A stretch of DNA of 64,000 nt from Flagellimonas alvinocaridis (GTDB lineage: Bacteria; Bacteroidota; Bacteroidia; Flavobacteriales; Flavobacteriaceae): contig NZ_SNTZ01000008.1 of the NCBI RefSeq assembly GCF_004916895.1, positions 1 to 64,000 of the forward strand, given 5' to 3'. Shown one piece after another: positions 1 through 8,770 of this stretch (the stretch's first letter is position 1; each line of letters starts with the position of its first letter). Under the pieces are notes generated by a model. That model had not been told where the DNA came from. It did no database searches and saw nothing but the letters and a program-made list of their open reading frames with translations. The position numbers were made by a program, and so were the translations under genes.

Positions 1-83
1 TTTGGATTGGACAAAAAGATATTGGAAAACCGTAAATTGATAAAGAGAAGAACGATGCTCAAAAGAAGAAAAGAGCACCAAAT

Positions 84-1610
84 TCAAAAGTTGAAACTAT
101 GACTTAACTTTGGACTGGGCCAGTTCAGATTCGTTTGAAGACGTACACCAGGATTCTGATGAATATTTGGATTAATAAATATTTCGGATTCAGGTATTGG
201 TAGTAAAATATCCGTTGCTTCCCATCCAATTTTTATAGGAGATAATACGGCATTTGCTCTATTCCAACGTTTTAAATCCCACCATCTATGACCATATTCG
301 CAAAAAAATTCAACACGTCTTTCTTGCTCAATAGCAGATAATATAGAAATTCTGTCACCAGCTGTTATCATCGAAAGTCCAGCGCGACTTCGAATCATGT
401 TAATATCATTTCTTGCTCCTGTAAAATTACCCTGTTCTGCTCTAGCTTCAGCTCTTATTAAATATTGTTCTGCTAGTCTTAAAATGACTGAATATTCTTG
501 AGATGTAGGAGTTGGATCTTTTAACTTATATTTAAAAGGGAAATACCAGGTATTAGATAAACCATCTGTATAACTTCCAACCCATTGATTTTTTCTTTCG
601 TCTTCAAATTCAAAAGCATTTAAAAAATCCGGTCGAAGTGATACATTTACTGGTGCTGATTCTAAAATAAAAATTGATCCTTCACCTGAATTTTGTCCAT
701 TTGATCCTGGCCACCATTGCCAAATAGCCTCCTTGCTATCTTTTAAAAATACTTCACTTAAGTTGCTCACTAAATTAAAATCTGATGAATTGTTAATTAT
801 ACTTGTTGACTCATTTTCTGCTTTTTCCCAGTCTTTTACAAATAAATATGTCCTAGCTAACAACGCTGACGCAACCCATCTATTTGCTCTCACTCTTTCT
901 TCATTAGAAAAAGAATAATCATTTGATAGATTTGATTTTGCTGTCAAAAGGTCCTCAATAATGTTAGCATAAACATCTTCAATAGAAATTCTAAATGGAG
1001 TATTATTAATTTCATAATCTGTTGATGTGATATATGGAATATCTCCAAAAAGATTACTTAAATATAAGTGTGAATATGCCCTTATAAATCTGGCTTCTGC
1101 TTCTAATTGAGTTTTTAATTCAGGAGAAACTTCACTTGTAGGTTCATTTAAATTCTTAATAATTAAATTTGATTTATATATTACATTATAAACATCTCCC
1201 CAAACACCTGAAATAAGTGTATTATTGGGAAAAACATTATTATTATAGAACTCTAAATAACTTTGATCTAGACCGTTAGCAGGAATTAACTCGTCTGTTA
1301 ATAAACCATTGAGTATTGTTGAACCATTAATGGTACTTCCTAAAAAACCTCCTGACATTTGACTATATAATGACGATAGAGCAGCAGTTGCTGTGAGGTC
1401 ATCCTTAAATACAGATTCACTGGTTAATCCTGTTATTGGAGGCTCAATATCAACAAAGTCTTCGCATGATACTATTATTAATGCACATACTAAAAATAGT
1501 AAGTTAATAATTTTGATTTTTTGATTTGAAAACACTTGGATAATATTTGGTTTGATTAATTTAGATATTCTTTTCATAATATTGATTTTTAAATCTTGAT
1601 TCATACTCAT
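84..1610 (-). CDS. SusD/RagB-family outer membrane lipoprotein (locus 1)
   Basis: Glycan-binding lipoprotein that caps its partner SusC channel on the cell surface. The 508-residue product has a hydrophobic segment ending in a lipobox (LIIVSC, then EDF), SusD-type helical repeats (for example RANRWVASALLARTYLFVKDWEKA) read in short pieces, and the C-terminal EYGHRWWDLKRWNRA signature of the family. It starts 5 bp after the SusC stop, so the two are co-transcribed. A second possible start lies at 1577 (MKRISKL), giving a signal peptide with a long n-region either way. The gene is clearly AT-rich compared with FecR and sigma of the same locus, which suggests that SusD and the SusC barrel were acquired together. 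The substrate cannot be read from the sequence. Confidence 0.93.
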   Translation of the reverse strand: MSMNQDLKINIMKRISKLIKPNIIQVFSNQKIKIINLLFLVCALIIVSCEDFVDIEPPITGLTSESVFKDDLTATAALSSLYSQMSGGFLGSTINGSTILNGLLTDELIPANGLDQSYLEFYNNNVFPNNTLISGVWGDVYNVIYKSNLIIKNLNEPTSEVSPELKTQLEAEARFIRAYSHLYLSNLFGDIPYITSTDYEINNTPFRISIEDVYANIIEDLLTAKSNLSNDYSFSNEERVRANRWVASALLARTYLFVKDWEKAENESTSIINNSSDFNLVSNLSEVFLKDSKEAIWQWWPGSNGQNSGEGSIFILESAPVNVSLRPDFLNAFEFEDERKNQWVGSYTDGLSNTWYFPFKYKLKDPTPTSQEYSVILRLAEQYLIRAEARAEQGNFTGARNDINMIRSRAGLSMITAGDRISILSAIEQERRVEFFCEYGHRWWDLKRWNRANAVLSPIKIGWEATDILLPIPESEIFINPNIHQNPGVRLQTNLNWPSPKLSHSFNF

Positions 1611-1615
1611 TGAAT

Positions 1616-4600
1616 TTAAAATGTTATTTGAACCCCAAGCACTAAAGTTGTTAAGGGTGGTAATACTGCACTTCCGAAATTTTCCGGATCCAAACCAATG
1701 TAATTTGTAAAGGTTAATAGGTTTTGGCCTTGTAAATAAATACGGCTCTTAATACCTTTTAAAGGCTTTTCAGGGATTTGGTAGGATAATTCAACATTCT
1801 TTAATCGAATAAAGGATGCATCGACAATGGCTGCGTCACTACTAGGGTATCTTAAATTAGATAATGATGAGTCAGAATTATACCCAGTGGTAAACTGCTG
1901 AATCGATGAATTGTCGCCAGGATTCTGCCATCTATCCAAAAGATATCTTGGTAGATTTCCTTGAATACCTGGAAAAAGGCCTAAATTATTAAAATAACTC
2001 AAACCTGTTTGCTTAACAAATTGAAATAAGAAATCAATTTGAAATCTATTAATCGAAATACTATTATTAATTCCACCAAACATTTTTTGTCCAACATTTT
2101 TTACTAAAAGTCTATCATTAGCGGTTATAATTCCGTCTCCATCCATATCTTCAAATTCATATATACCAGTTTCAGAATTAACTCCTAATAATTTATATCT
2201 TTTTAAAATACTCAATGGTTCTCCTACAACATATTGATTTCTATAAGTTGAATTTTCAATGTCTGGAAAATCAACTAGTTTGTTTCTTGGAATTGTTAAA
2301 TTAGCACTTGTCACCCAAGTAAAACCATTTTTTTTAATATTCAGTGTTTGAAATTCTAATTCAAGGCCTGTATTTTGTACTGTAGCTGGAAGATTCCTTC
2401 TTATTCCTGTGAAACCTGTTGTCATTGCCAATGTATAATCTAATAATTGATTTGAGGAACGATTTCGAAAGTAACTGGCTGAAAAAACAATTCGATTATT
2501 AATATATGCTTGTTCAAGTCCAACTTCAAGTTTTTTATTAACTTCCCATGCGTAATTAGGATTATATAAACTGGTTGGGCTTAAGCCGTTTATGTCTTGA
2601 TAAACTCCTACAGAATTATAATTATCGAGATAAGCATAATCATCAATTTGATCATTTCCAGAAGTTCCATAACTAATTCTTAATTTCCCATAACTTAAAA
2701 AAGGTAAATTCTTTTTAATACTATTTTCTTCAGAAAAAATCCATGCTGCTCCAATTGCTCCAAAATTTGCAAATTTTTTGCCTGGTCCAAACCGACTTGA
2801 CCCATCTCGACGTCCAGTTAAATTTAAAATGTATTTCTCTTTCCATAAATAATTTATCCTTCCATAAATCGCATCATATTTATATTTTCTAAAATCATAA
2901 CTATCTATAGCTTCATTAGTTGCTGCTGCAATATTTTCAACCAAAGCATCTGAACTGAACCCTCTTCCAATTTGTACTATTTTTTCACTCTCTTGTGCTT
3001 GGAAAGAAGTTCCTATCAAGAAATTTAGCTGACCATCTCCCAATTTAGACGAATAACTGATTTGTGGCTCAAAAATCCATGATTGCAAACGGTGTGTGTT
3101 AATTTGAACCCTTGATCTTTCTGAAGTTACATTTCTACTTGGATCAGAAACCAATGTTGCGGGAAAAACATTTCTATCTCCAAATCTTGAATCATTAAAC
3201 CCTAAATTCATTTTAATTTCAAATCCAGAGAAAATCTTATAACCAATTTGAGCATTGGCTATTAGATTATTATTTTTTGCTTTATATCTATATTCATTTC
3301 TCGCAAGTGGATTATTCCAAGTTCCATTTTCCCAATTCAGTTCCCCATCATCATTGTAAAGATTAGGAGCATTTGGAGATAACGTTAAAGCTGTTCTTGT
3401 TAAATCTGTCGCTAATAAATTGTTTTTATCAACTAAATAATTTGCACTAGCAGTAACATTAAATTTTTGATCCAGTGAAAGATGGTTAAAGGACATGTGA
3501 GCAGATTTCTTATTATACTTGTAATCTCCTTGAAATACTGTAGTTTCTTCATACTGACCTCCACTCAATAAAAATTGAGTATTTGAATTACCCCCAGAAA
3601 AAGATATTTGAGTATTAGTAACATTAGCAGTACCTCCTATTAATTCCTTTTGCCAATCAGTATATTGATTTTGATCCCATGCTCCATTCATATCATATTC
3701 CCATGATTCCCAATTCGTTCTTGAATCATTTATCAAGGCTTCATTTCTCATTTCAATATATTCTTGAGTATTTAATAATTTAACTTTATGACCTACTTTA
3801 CTAATTCCACTATAAATATTCAAGTCTATTTTTGTTTTACCAACTTTACCTTTTTTTGTAGTAATTAAAATCACACCATTAGCTCCACGTGATCCATAAA
3901 TCGCTGTAGCATCTGCATCTTTTAAAACTTCAATACTTTCAATATCATTAGTATTTATAATATTTAATGGATTTACTCCGCTACCTCCAGGGTATGTGCC
4001 TCCTGAAGTTGTATCAGAACTTAAACTTGATGAATTGAAAGGAACTCCATCAATTACATACAAAGGATTGTTACCATTGAGGATACTATTTTTTCCGCGT
4101 ATAACTACATCAAAATTGCCCCCCGGTAATCCATTCTCCTGCTGTATATATAGACCCGAAACTCTTCCTTGCAATGTTTGCATCGGATTTGATACTGGTT
4201 GTTTTTCAATCTCTCTTGTAGTTATTTTACTTATATTCCCTGTAGAAGTACGTTTGGATGTCTTGTAATACCCTGCATTCAAAACCACCTCGCCTAGCTC
4301 ACTAACTTCTTCTTTTATCGTTACATTAATAACACTTTGGTTGCCCACAGTAATTTCTTGGGTTGCAAACCCCAAAGCAGAGAATACCAAGACATTTTCT
4401 GGGTTGGGTACGGTAATGCTGTAAGAGCCGTCAAAGTCGGTTGCGGTGCCGTTGGTGGTGCCTTTTATGAGCACTGTTACACCAGGGATGGGCTGTCCGT
4501 TTTCGTCCGAGACCTTTCCGGTGACCTGTTGCTGTTCGCTCCTTTTCCTTTCCTTGATCACTATGGTATTGTTCCCTGTCACCACCACGTTGAGTTGGGC

Positions 4601-4909
4601 TCCGGAAAGGGTCTGGTTGATGAGCTTGTCCATCCGGATTGTACCCTTTTTCAGTTCTACCTTAGGCAGGTCTTTGAACAAGTCCGCTTTATAGATGAAC
4701 AGATAGTCAGTAGTCTGGGACTTGATGATACGGAATACCTCATCGACGGACACGGTCCTGTCGGTATCGATGGTGATCCGTTGGGAGATGCCTTCTTTGG
4801 GGGTCAGCCCGAAGGTGGCGACACAGAATAAGAGGATTAGCGTGCGCATGATACATTTCAATAGCCCATCTATTTTGGGATAGAGGGATTCTCTAAGATT
4901 AATTTCCAT
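1616..4909 (-). CDS. SusC/RagA TonB-dependent receptor with STN domain (locus 1), mosaic gene
   Basis: Outer membrane TonB-dependent importer of 1097 residues. Order of parts: a long n-region and signal peptide (about 20-43), an STN secretin/TonB signalling domain (about 45-117) that normally contacts FecR, a CarboxypepD_reg-like domain (about 128-205), the plug with NPLYVIDGVPF and the SusC signature DADATAIYGSRGANGVILITTKKG, and the beta-barrel ending in LTTLVLGVQITF. The STN domain implies substrate sensing through the FecR/sigma pair upstream. Composition changes abruptly near 4320-4390 (residues about 175-195): 4441-4500 has 34 G+C of 60, while 4201-4260 has 19 of 60. The signalling N-terminus matches the GC-rich FecR and sigma genes; the plug and barrel match the AT-rich SusD. 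This points to domain replacement by recombination. Confidence 0.95.
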   Translation of the reverse strand: MEINLRESLYPKIDGLLKCIMRTLILLFCVATFGLTPKEGISQRITIDTDRTVSVDEVFRIIKSQTTDYLFIYKADLFKDLPKVELKKGTIRMDKLINQTLSGAQLNVVVTGNNTIVIKERKRSEQQQVTGKVSDENGQPIPGVTVLIKGTTNGTATDFDGSYSITVPNPENVLVFSALGFATQEITVGNQSVINVTIKEEVSELGEVVLNAGYYKTSKRTSTGNISKITTREIEKQPVSNPMQTLQGRVSGLYIQQENGLPGGNFDVVIRGKNSILNGNNPLYVIDGVPFNSSSLSSDTTSGGTYPGGSGVNPLNIINTNDIESIEVLKDADATAIYGSRGANGVILITTKKGKVGKTKIDLNIYSGISKVGHKVKLLNTQEYIEMRNEALINDSRTNWESWEYDMNGAWDQNQYTDWQKELIGGTANVTNTQISFSGGNSNTQFLLSGGQYEETTVFQGDYKYNKKSAHMSFNHLSLDQKFNVTASANYLVDKNNLLATDLTRTALTLSPNAPNLYNDDGELNWENGTWNNPLARNEYRYKAKNNNLIANAQIGYKIFSGFEIKMNLGFNDSRFGDRNVFPATLVSDPSRNVTSERSRVQINTHRLQSWIFEPQISYSSKLGDGQLNFLIGTSFQAQESEKIVQIGRGFSSDALVENIAAATNEAIDSYDFRKYKYDAIYGRINYLWKEKYILNLTGRRDGSSRFGPGKKFANFGAIGAAWIFSEENSIKKNLPFLSYGKLRISYGTSGNDQIDDYAYLDNYNSVGVYQDINGLSPTSLYNPNYAWEVNKKLEVGLEQAYINNRIVFSASYFRNRSSNQLLDYTLAMTTGFTGIRRNLPATVQNTGLELEFQTLNIKKNGFTWVTSANLTIPRNKLVDFPDIENSTYRNQYVVGEPLSILKRYKLLGVNSETGIYEFEDMDGDGIITANDRLLVKNVGQKMFGGINNSISINRFQIDFLFQFVKQTGLSYFNNLGLFPGIQGNLPRYLLDRWQNPGDNSSIQQFTTGYNSDSSLSNLRYPSSDAAIVDASFIRLKNVELSYQIPEKPLKGIKSRIYLQGQNLLTFTNYIGLDPENFGSAVLPPLTTLVLGVQITF

Positions 4910-5358
4910 ACTTTTGAGTGTTACTTGTTAGTTATTGAACTGATAATTGACGTTGGGAGGGTATGGTTGGCACTTGTCAGGTAAAGACCATATGCTCCCT
5001 TTTGTTATTGCTTTCTGGTTGTTAGGTGTTGGGTTTTGGTCTCATAGTGCTTGGTTTTTGGTTTATTGTTTTTCGGTATTCGGTTATTTGTTGGGGTCAT
5101 GGACCCCGTTTTGTTTATGGTTTATTGTTGTTCTTGCCTTCGCGCCGGCTGGCCCCTTCGCTGAAATCGTCCACTGGACGATGTTCTATACGCTCGGTCC
5201 TGTTGTTTATTCGAGTATTCGGCAATCAGGTTTCAACCCTTGACTTTTTAACTTTTAACCCTTGTCTCCTGCCTTGGGCAGGCAAACCCTTAACTTTTAA
5301 CTCGCAACTCATAACTCTTTTCCTTTTTCATTCATTTGACCTCTTTTATCCCGATGGT
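4910..5358. other. Intergenic stretch between FecR and SusC of locus 1
   Basis: 449 bp without a credible gene. It contains a degenerate run of GGTTT/TTCGG-like words (about 5010-5100), one diverged copy of the GTCATGGACCCC word that also forms the tandem repeat at 7687, a 17-nt palindrome at 5166-5182, a small hairpin CCTGCC/GGCAGG at 5268-5282, and repeated TTTTAACTTTTAACCC-like words around 5240-5320. Reading frames through it translate to low-complexity Trp/Phe-rich sequence and are not genes. Confidence 0.6.
5166..5182. repeat. Perfect palindrome ATCGTCCA-C-TGGACGAT
   Basis: Two 8-nt arms around a single C form a perfect inverted repeat in the FecR-SusC spacer. It could be a REP-like dispersed element or a protein binding site. 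Position and symmetry are seen directly; function is not known. Confidence 0.55.
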
Positions 5359-6597
5359 CTATTTAAGAATGACCCGGTTCCCGTGTATCTCATAGGTCCG
5401 GATGGTCTCGGTGCCGATAAGGGCACGTAAGATTTCCTCGATCTGGTACCGCTTATTGATGGAGCCGCTGTATTCGACGGACGGTAATCGGTCATCCCCA
5501 AAGGTGACCTCCATATCGTACCAGCGTTCCAGGACGTCCATGATGTCCTCCAGGGTGGCGTGTTCGAAACTGAACACCCCCTGCCTCCAGGCCACCACGT
5601 CATAGACGTTCACGGTGGAGAGGGTCCCTGATCTGTTCTCGACATCATATCGGAATTGCTGATCGGGCAACAGGTCTTCCGTTTTTCCATCATGGGCCAG
5701 GGCCACTTTCCCTTCGACCAGGGTCGTATAGATGACGGGCTCGTCCGCATAGGCCCTGATGTTGAACTGCGTGCCCAATACCTCCACGATTTGGTTGTTG
5801 CCCCTCGACTGCGCTCGGGGTGACAATACTTTAAAGTGTGAGCCTTTATGTTCGGTGCTGGGGGATACCTCAAAATAGGCCTCCCCATAGACGAGCTCCA
5901 CTTCACGGGCCTCTCCATCGGTAAAGGCCACGGGGTATCTTAGTTGGGATTCCGAATTGAGCCATACCTTGGTGCCATCGGCGAGTATGATGAAGAACTG
6001 GCCGCCACGGGGGATGGTGAGGGTGTTGGTTGCGGGTTGCGGGTTGCGGTTTTGGGGTTCCGCTCGGGATGACACATACACAAGTTCTTCGCCGTTACTG
6101 GAAACATTAGGGGTCTGATAGACCCTCCCTTTTTCCAGGGCCACCTCGGTGCCGTCCTCCAGGGTCAGGGTGGCCCTGTCGGTCCCGGGGGTGATCTGGT
6201 TGTCGACAATGATCGGGGGGGCCATGGGCCCTTTGGTGTTTTGGTCCAACTGTTGTTTTATCAGGAAGGTGATGGCCATGATCCCCACAAAGACGGCGGC
6301 GATCCGCAGTAAGGTCCTTGTCGACCAACGTCTTTGATGTTTTAGGCTGCGTACCCTCCCGCGGTTGTCCAGAATGCGTTGCCATAGGGCATCGATATCC
6401 GTTTGGGAGAGGTGTTCCACCTCCCCGGCCAGTTGTTGTACCCCTCGGCGGGCCTGGGCCACGGTCCCTTTTTTTTCGGGATGGTCGGCCAGCCAGTCCG
6501 CCCAGAAGGCCTCGCTCCGGCCATCGGGCTCCAGCACCCATTGTTGGAAATCTTTGTCCTGGATAAAATCCGCTATGTCGTAGTCTTCGTATGCCAT
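5359..6597 (-). CDS. FecR-family anti-sigma factor (locus 1)
   Basis: Inner-membrane anti-sigma factor of 412 residues that relays SusC occupancy to the ECF sigma factor. The cytoplasmic N-terminal part (1-95) is followed by one membrane helix (about 97-114), the periplasmic FecR domain with TIPRGGQFFIILADGTKVWL and GEAYFEVSP, and a C-terminal DUF4974-like domain (EHATLEDIMDVLERWYDMEV). Compared with the two other FecR proteins in this window, it has extra peptides at about 176-190 and 258-267. The DNA under these is repeat-like: TTGCGGG heptamers plus CCGCTCGGGATGACA, and CCCCTCGACTGCGCTCGGGG. These look like dispersed repeats inserted in frame. Confidence 0.94.
   Translation of the reverse strand: MAYEDYDIADFIQDKDFQQWVLEPDGRSEAFWADWLADHPEKKGTVAQARRGVQQLAGEVEHLSQTDIDALWQRILDNRGRVRSLKHQRRWSTRTLLRIAAVFVGIMAITFLIKQQLDQNTKGPMAPPIIVDNQITPGTDRATLTLEDGTEVALEKGRVYQTPNVSSNGEELVYVSSRAEPQNRNPQPATNTLTIPRGGQFFIILADGTKVWLNSESQLRYPVAFTDGEAREVELVYGEAYFEVSPSTEHKGSHFKVLSPRAQSRGNNQIVEVLGTQFNIRAYADEPVIYTTLVEGKVALAHDGKTEDLLPDQQFRYDVENRSGTLSTVNVYDVVAWRQGVFSFEHATLEDIMDVLERWYDMEVTFGDDRLPSVEYSGSINKRYQIEEILRALIGTETIRTYEIHGNRVILK
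5801..5825. repeat. Dispersed-repeat-like word inside FecR, copy A
   Basis: CCCCTCGACTGCGCTCGGGG followed by TGACA, read in frame as part of the peptide SPRAQSRG. The FecR proteins at 38493 and 47824 have no extra residues at this point. A similar word lies at 6789-6813 outside the gene. Confidence 0.6.
6029..6074. repeat. Dispersed-repeat-like word inside FecR, copy B, with TTGCGGG heptamers
   Basis: Three head-to-tail TTGCGGG heptamers are followed at 6058-6074 by TTCCGCTCGGGATGACA. In protein this is the low-complexity linker AEPQNRNPQPATN just before the conserved TIPRGGQFF motif. It resembles copy A in its CGCTCGGGRTGACA core. Confidence 0.5.
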
Positions 6598-6898
6598 TGA
6601 ATTGGTATGAACCAGGGGAGCTTCAATGGTCCCCTTTCTCCCTAAGAGGAAAACTTTTGGGGATTACTTCAATTTAATAGCATTTTTTTAAAGTTTTCTT
6701 GATGTTGCGGCAAGGTTCTTAACATTTTTGGCAGGAAAATGGGAAATTTATTGACGATTCAGGGCCCATTGACGGGGCCTGTCCTGGGCCCTTCGGCTGC
6801 GCTCAGGATAAACTCTACCGAAAGGCCCAGGGTCTACGCTGTGGAAATGCATATAGGCAGGAAGGCCCACGACAAAAAACTATCGGGGACGCCGAGCG
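6598..6898. other. Spacer between sigma factor and FecR of locus 1
   Basis: 301 bp with no gene. It carries a third dispersed-repeat-like word (CCCTTCGGCTGCGCTCAGGATAAAC in pieces, 6789-6813). On the minus strand near 6640-6660 lies TTAGGGAGAAAG, which resembles the upstream half of the motif found before the FecR genes of loci 2 and 3 but lacks the downstream GTAYYTA half at the right distance. Confidence 0.5.
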
Positions 6899-7471
6899 TC
6901 AGGAGCGGAGCAGGGAGACGACAAAGCCGAGGTAGGCCCAGGTGTCCATATGCTGCCGCATTTGGTGGATGGCGCGCGCCATCAGGTTGTAGACGGCCTT
7001 TTTGTCGGTGCCCATGATCTCGGCGATCTCCCCATAATCCAAGCGGGCGTAGTATTTCAGGTGGATGACCTCGCGCTGTCTGGGGTTGAGCTGGGCAAGG
7101 GCCTTTTGGAGGCCTTTGTGGCCTTCTTCCTTGCGCTGTTCCTCGATCAGACTACTCTCGGTGGAGGGGGTGGGCTCCATTTCCTCCTCGTCGATGGGAA
7201 AGAGCTGTTTCCGCCGTTTCCCGGCCCGGTCGATGACCTTGCGTCGGATGGAGCGGTAGAGGTAGGACTTGATGGCCCGGACCTTGCCGAGGCGTTCCTT
7301 GGCGTCCCAGAGTTCGACAAAAAGATCCTGGATGGCGTCCATGACGAGTTCCCGGTCGCGGACGAGCTTCATGCCGTAGCCGTAAAGGCGGTCGGCGTTC
7401 TCTTGGTAGATGGTGGCGTAGGCGGTCTCGTTCCCGCGCTGGAAGGCGGTCCAGAGCTGGAGGTCGGTCAT
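6899..7471 (-). CDS. ECF-type RNA polymerase sigma factor (locus 1)
   Basis: Sigma-70 family, ECF group, partner of the FecR at 5359. Region 2 (FQRGNETAYATIYQENADRLYGYGMKLVRDRELVMDAIQDLFVELW) and region 4 with its helix-turn-helix (LNPRQREVIHLKYY, DYGEIAEIMGTDKKAVYNLMARAI) are both complete. I start it at 7471 (MTDLQLWTAFQRG) because the 28 residues of a longer frame beginning at 7555 are Gly/Asp-rich and unlike the family; the start at 7471 gives about 190 residues, which is typical. The C-terminus ends in a short hydrophobic tail (YLGFVVSLLRS). Confidence 0.9.
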   Translation of the reverse strand: MTDLQLWTAFQRGNETAYATIYQENADRLYGYGMKLVRDRELVMDAIQDLFVELWDAKERLGKVRAIKSYLYRSIRRKVIDRAGKRRKQLFPIDEEEMEPTPSTESSLIEEQRKEEGHKGLQKALAQLNPRQREVIHLKYYARLDYGEIAEIMGTDKKAVYNLMARAIHQMRQHMDTWAYLGFVVSLLRS

Positions 7472-7906
7472 GGGGGCATTCCCGTCTTGGGACCGGTCGC
7501 CGTTATGGGTCCCGTCCCGATCTGCGCCGAAGAAAAAGGAGAAGGTCTCTGCCACAATTCCGTGTTTTTCAATCCCCTAAATATGGTCGGGGGTCGGGCT
7601 AAAGGTATAATAAATTTTACATTGGGGTAATGAAAATATAATGTGTAGTCCTTTGCTTTTGGACGGCGTGGGAGTATTCTGTCGCGGTCATGGACCGCTT
7701 TTGGTTTGCTTACTCTTGCCGGAGGGGGGATAGTTGGGTCATGGACCCCTTTTGGTTTGTTCGCTCTTGCTGGATGGGGTTGGGTGGGTCACGGACCCCT
7801 TTTGGTTTGCTCACTCTTACTGGATGGGGTTGGTTGGGTCATGGGGGTCAACATGGTGAAAACAGGCAGCAGAATTGTAAAAATCCAAAAAAATAAAGTC
7901 CCCTTT
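7472..7906. other. Upstream region of sigma factor 1 with tandem repeat
   Basis: No gene is seen between the sigma start and the SRPBCC stop. About 160 bp are taken by a three-copy tandem repeat (7687-7846). Frames through this region translate the repeat into Trp/Gly-rich peptides and are not coding. Confidence 0.55.
7687..7846. repeat. Three-copy 50-51 bp tandem repeat
   Basis: Units begin at 7687, 7738 and 7788 (51, 50 and 50 bp), with a partial fourth (GTCATGGGG) at 7838. Each starts with GTCAYGGACC, continues with CTTTTGGTTTG, then YTCTTRC, and ends with a G-rich part. The start of each unit is a small inverted repeat, GGGTC-ATG-GACCC. A diverged single copy occurs at about 5095-5135. 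The array lies upstream of the sigma gene. There are no unique spacers, so it is not a CRISPR array. Confidence 0.75.
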
Positions 7907-8419
7907 TCATTGTTCCAGTTGTTTGATCAAGTATGCCTCCAATTGATCCATTGTTACGCCAAATCCCTGGTTCATGTTGTCGATCATGGCATAATAGGTG
8001 GCCTCTTGCTCGGCAGTTGCATTGATGGGGTGTCCCGAAAGGGTCAAGGTTGTGATCCCATTGTTTTCGTCAAGGGTCACCTGGTTGAAAATCTCCAATG
8101 GAAAGTCGATCGGGAATGGTGATTTGCAAATGTTCCCCTCTTCATCTGAAAATGAGCTGACAAATTCTATCAAGTCCGGTCGGAGCATGTTCTTATAGTG
8201 CAGCACCCCCCACATGATCTGTCCGTTCCCCTGCATGTTGTAATGCACCTTTCCACCTTGTCTGAAGTCAAAAAGTGCCACGGTCACGGGCATCCCGGGC
8301 TGTCCCCACCATTGGGCAAATGCCCCTGCGGTCGAAAATGCGTCAAATACCAACGTTTTTGGGGCTTCGAATTCACGCACAATTTTTAGGCCTGCTCTTT
8401 TGTTCGATCGATTTTCCAT
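7907..8419 (-). CDS. SRPBCC/AHSA1 (START-like) domain protein, module A
   Basis: A 170-residue cytoplasmic helix-grip protein of the Bet v 1-like superfamily, which binds hydrophobic ligands. Family features are the opening VREFEAPKTLVFDAFSTAGAFAQWWG, the GGKVHYNMQ strand and the C-terminal helix YYAMIDNMNQGFGVTMDQLEAYL. It follows the ArsR gene by 4 bp, so it is its co-transcribed partner. ArsR/AHSA1 pairs are common in Bacteroidota, but the ligand is generally unknown. Confidence 0.9.
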   Translation of the reverse strand: MENRSNKRAGLKIVREFEAPKTLVFDAFSTAGAFAQWWGQPGMPVTVALFDFRQGGKVHYNMQGNGQIMWGVLHYKNMLRPDLIEFVSSFSDEEGNICKSPFPIDFPLEIFNQVTLDENNGITTLTLSGHPINATAEQEATYYAMIDNMNQGFGVTMDQLEAYLIKQLEQ

Positions 8420-8423
8420 TTTT

Positions 8424-8765
8424 CTATTTTTTTAAATTATTATCGGATTGGATTTTGGTCAAGTAATTGTCAAGCGAATCGAATCTATCGTTCCAAAACT
8501 GTCGGTATTGGTCCACCCAGTTGGAGACCTCCTTTAGTGCCGCCAATTTCGGTTCGCAGAATCTTTCCCGTCCTTCCTGCCTTATGCTGACAATACCGCA
8601 CTCCGTCAAAATTTTGATGTGCTGCGAGACAGCGGGCCTGCTGATATTGAAATTTTCGGCAATGGCATTCAGGTTCATGGACTCTTTGACGATCAGGTTT
8701 ATTATTTGCCGCCTTGTGGGGTCTGCTATGGCCTGAAAAACATCACGTCTGGCTTCTGTCGACAT
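8424..8765 (-). CDS. ArsR-family winged-helix repressor, module A
   Basis: A 113-residue helix-turn-helix regulator. The core reads FQAIADPTRRQIINLI, then NLNAIAENFNISRPAVSQHIKIL (recognition helix) and the wing CGIVSIRQEGRERF. It lacks the Cys metal site of ArsR/SmtB, as expected for the group paired with SRPBCC proteins. It is the first gene of a two-gene operon. Two copies of a 20-bp element in its promoter (8771 and 8799) are the likely operator. Confidence 0.92.
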   Translation of the reverse strand: MSTEARRDVFQAIADPTRRQIINLIVKESMNLNAIAENFNISRPAVSQHIKILTECGIVSIRQEGRERFCEPKLAALKEVSNWVDQYRQFWNDRFDSLDNYLTKIQSDNNLKK

Positions 8766-8770
8766 ATTGT

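Noticed and set aside
4947..5430. Plus-strand reading frames in the FecR-SusC spacer of locus 1
   Set aside because: They translate low-complexity repeats into Trp/Phe/Leu-rich peptides and overlap the palindrome and hairpin; no domain or start context.
6950..7630. 226-residue frame antisense to sigma 1
   Set aside because: A long open shadow frame is expected in GC-rich DNA; the sense strand encodes a complete ECF sigma factor.
7687..7846. CRISPR array
   Set aside because: Units are contiguous with no unique spacers, only three copies, and no cas genes are present.
7690..8122. Plus-strand frames over the 50-bp tandem repeat
   Set aside because: The peptides simply mirror the repeat unit, and one frame runs antisense into the SRPBCC gene.
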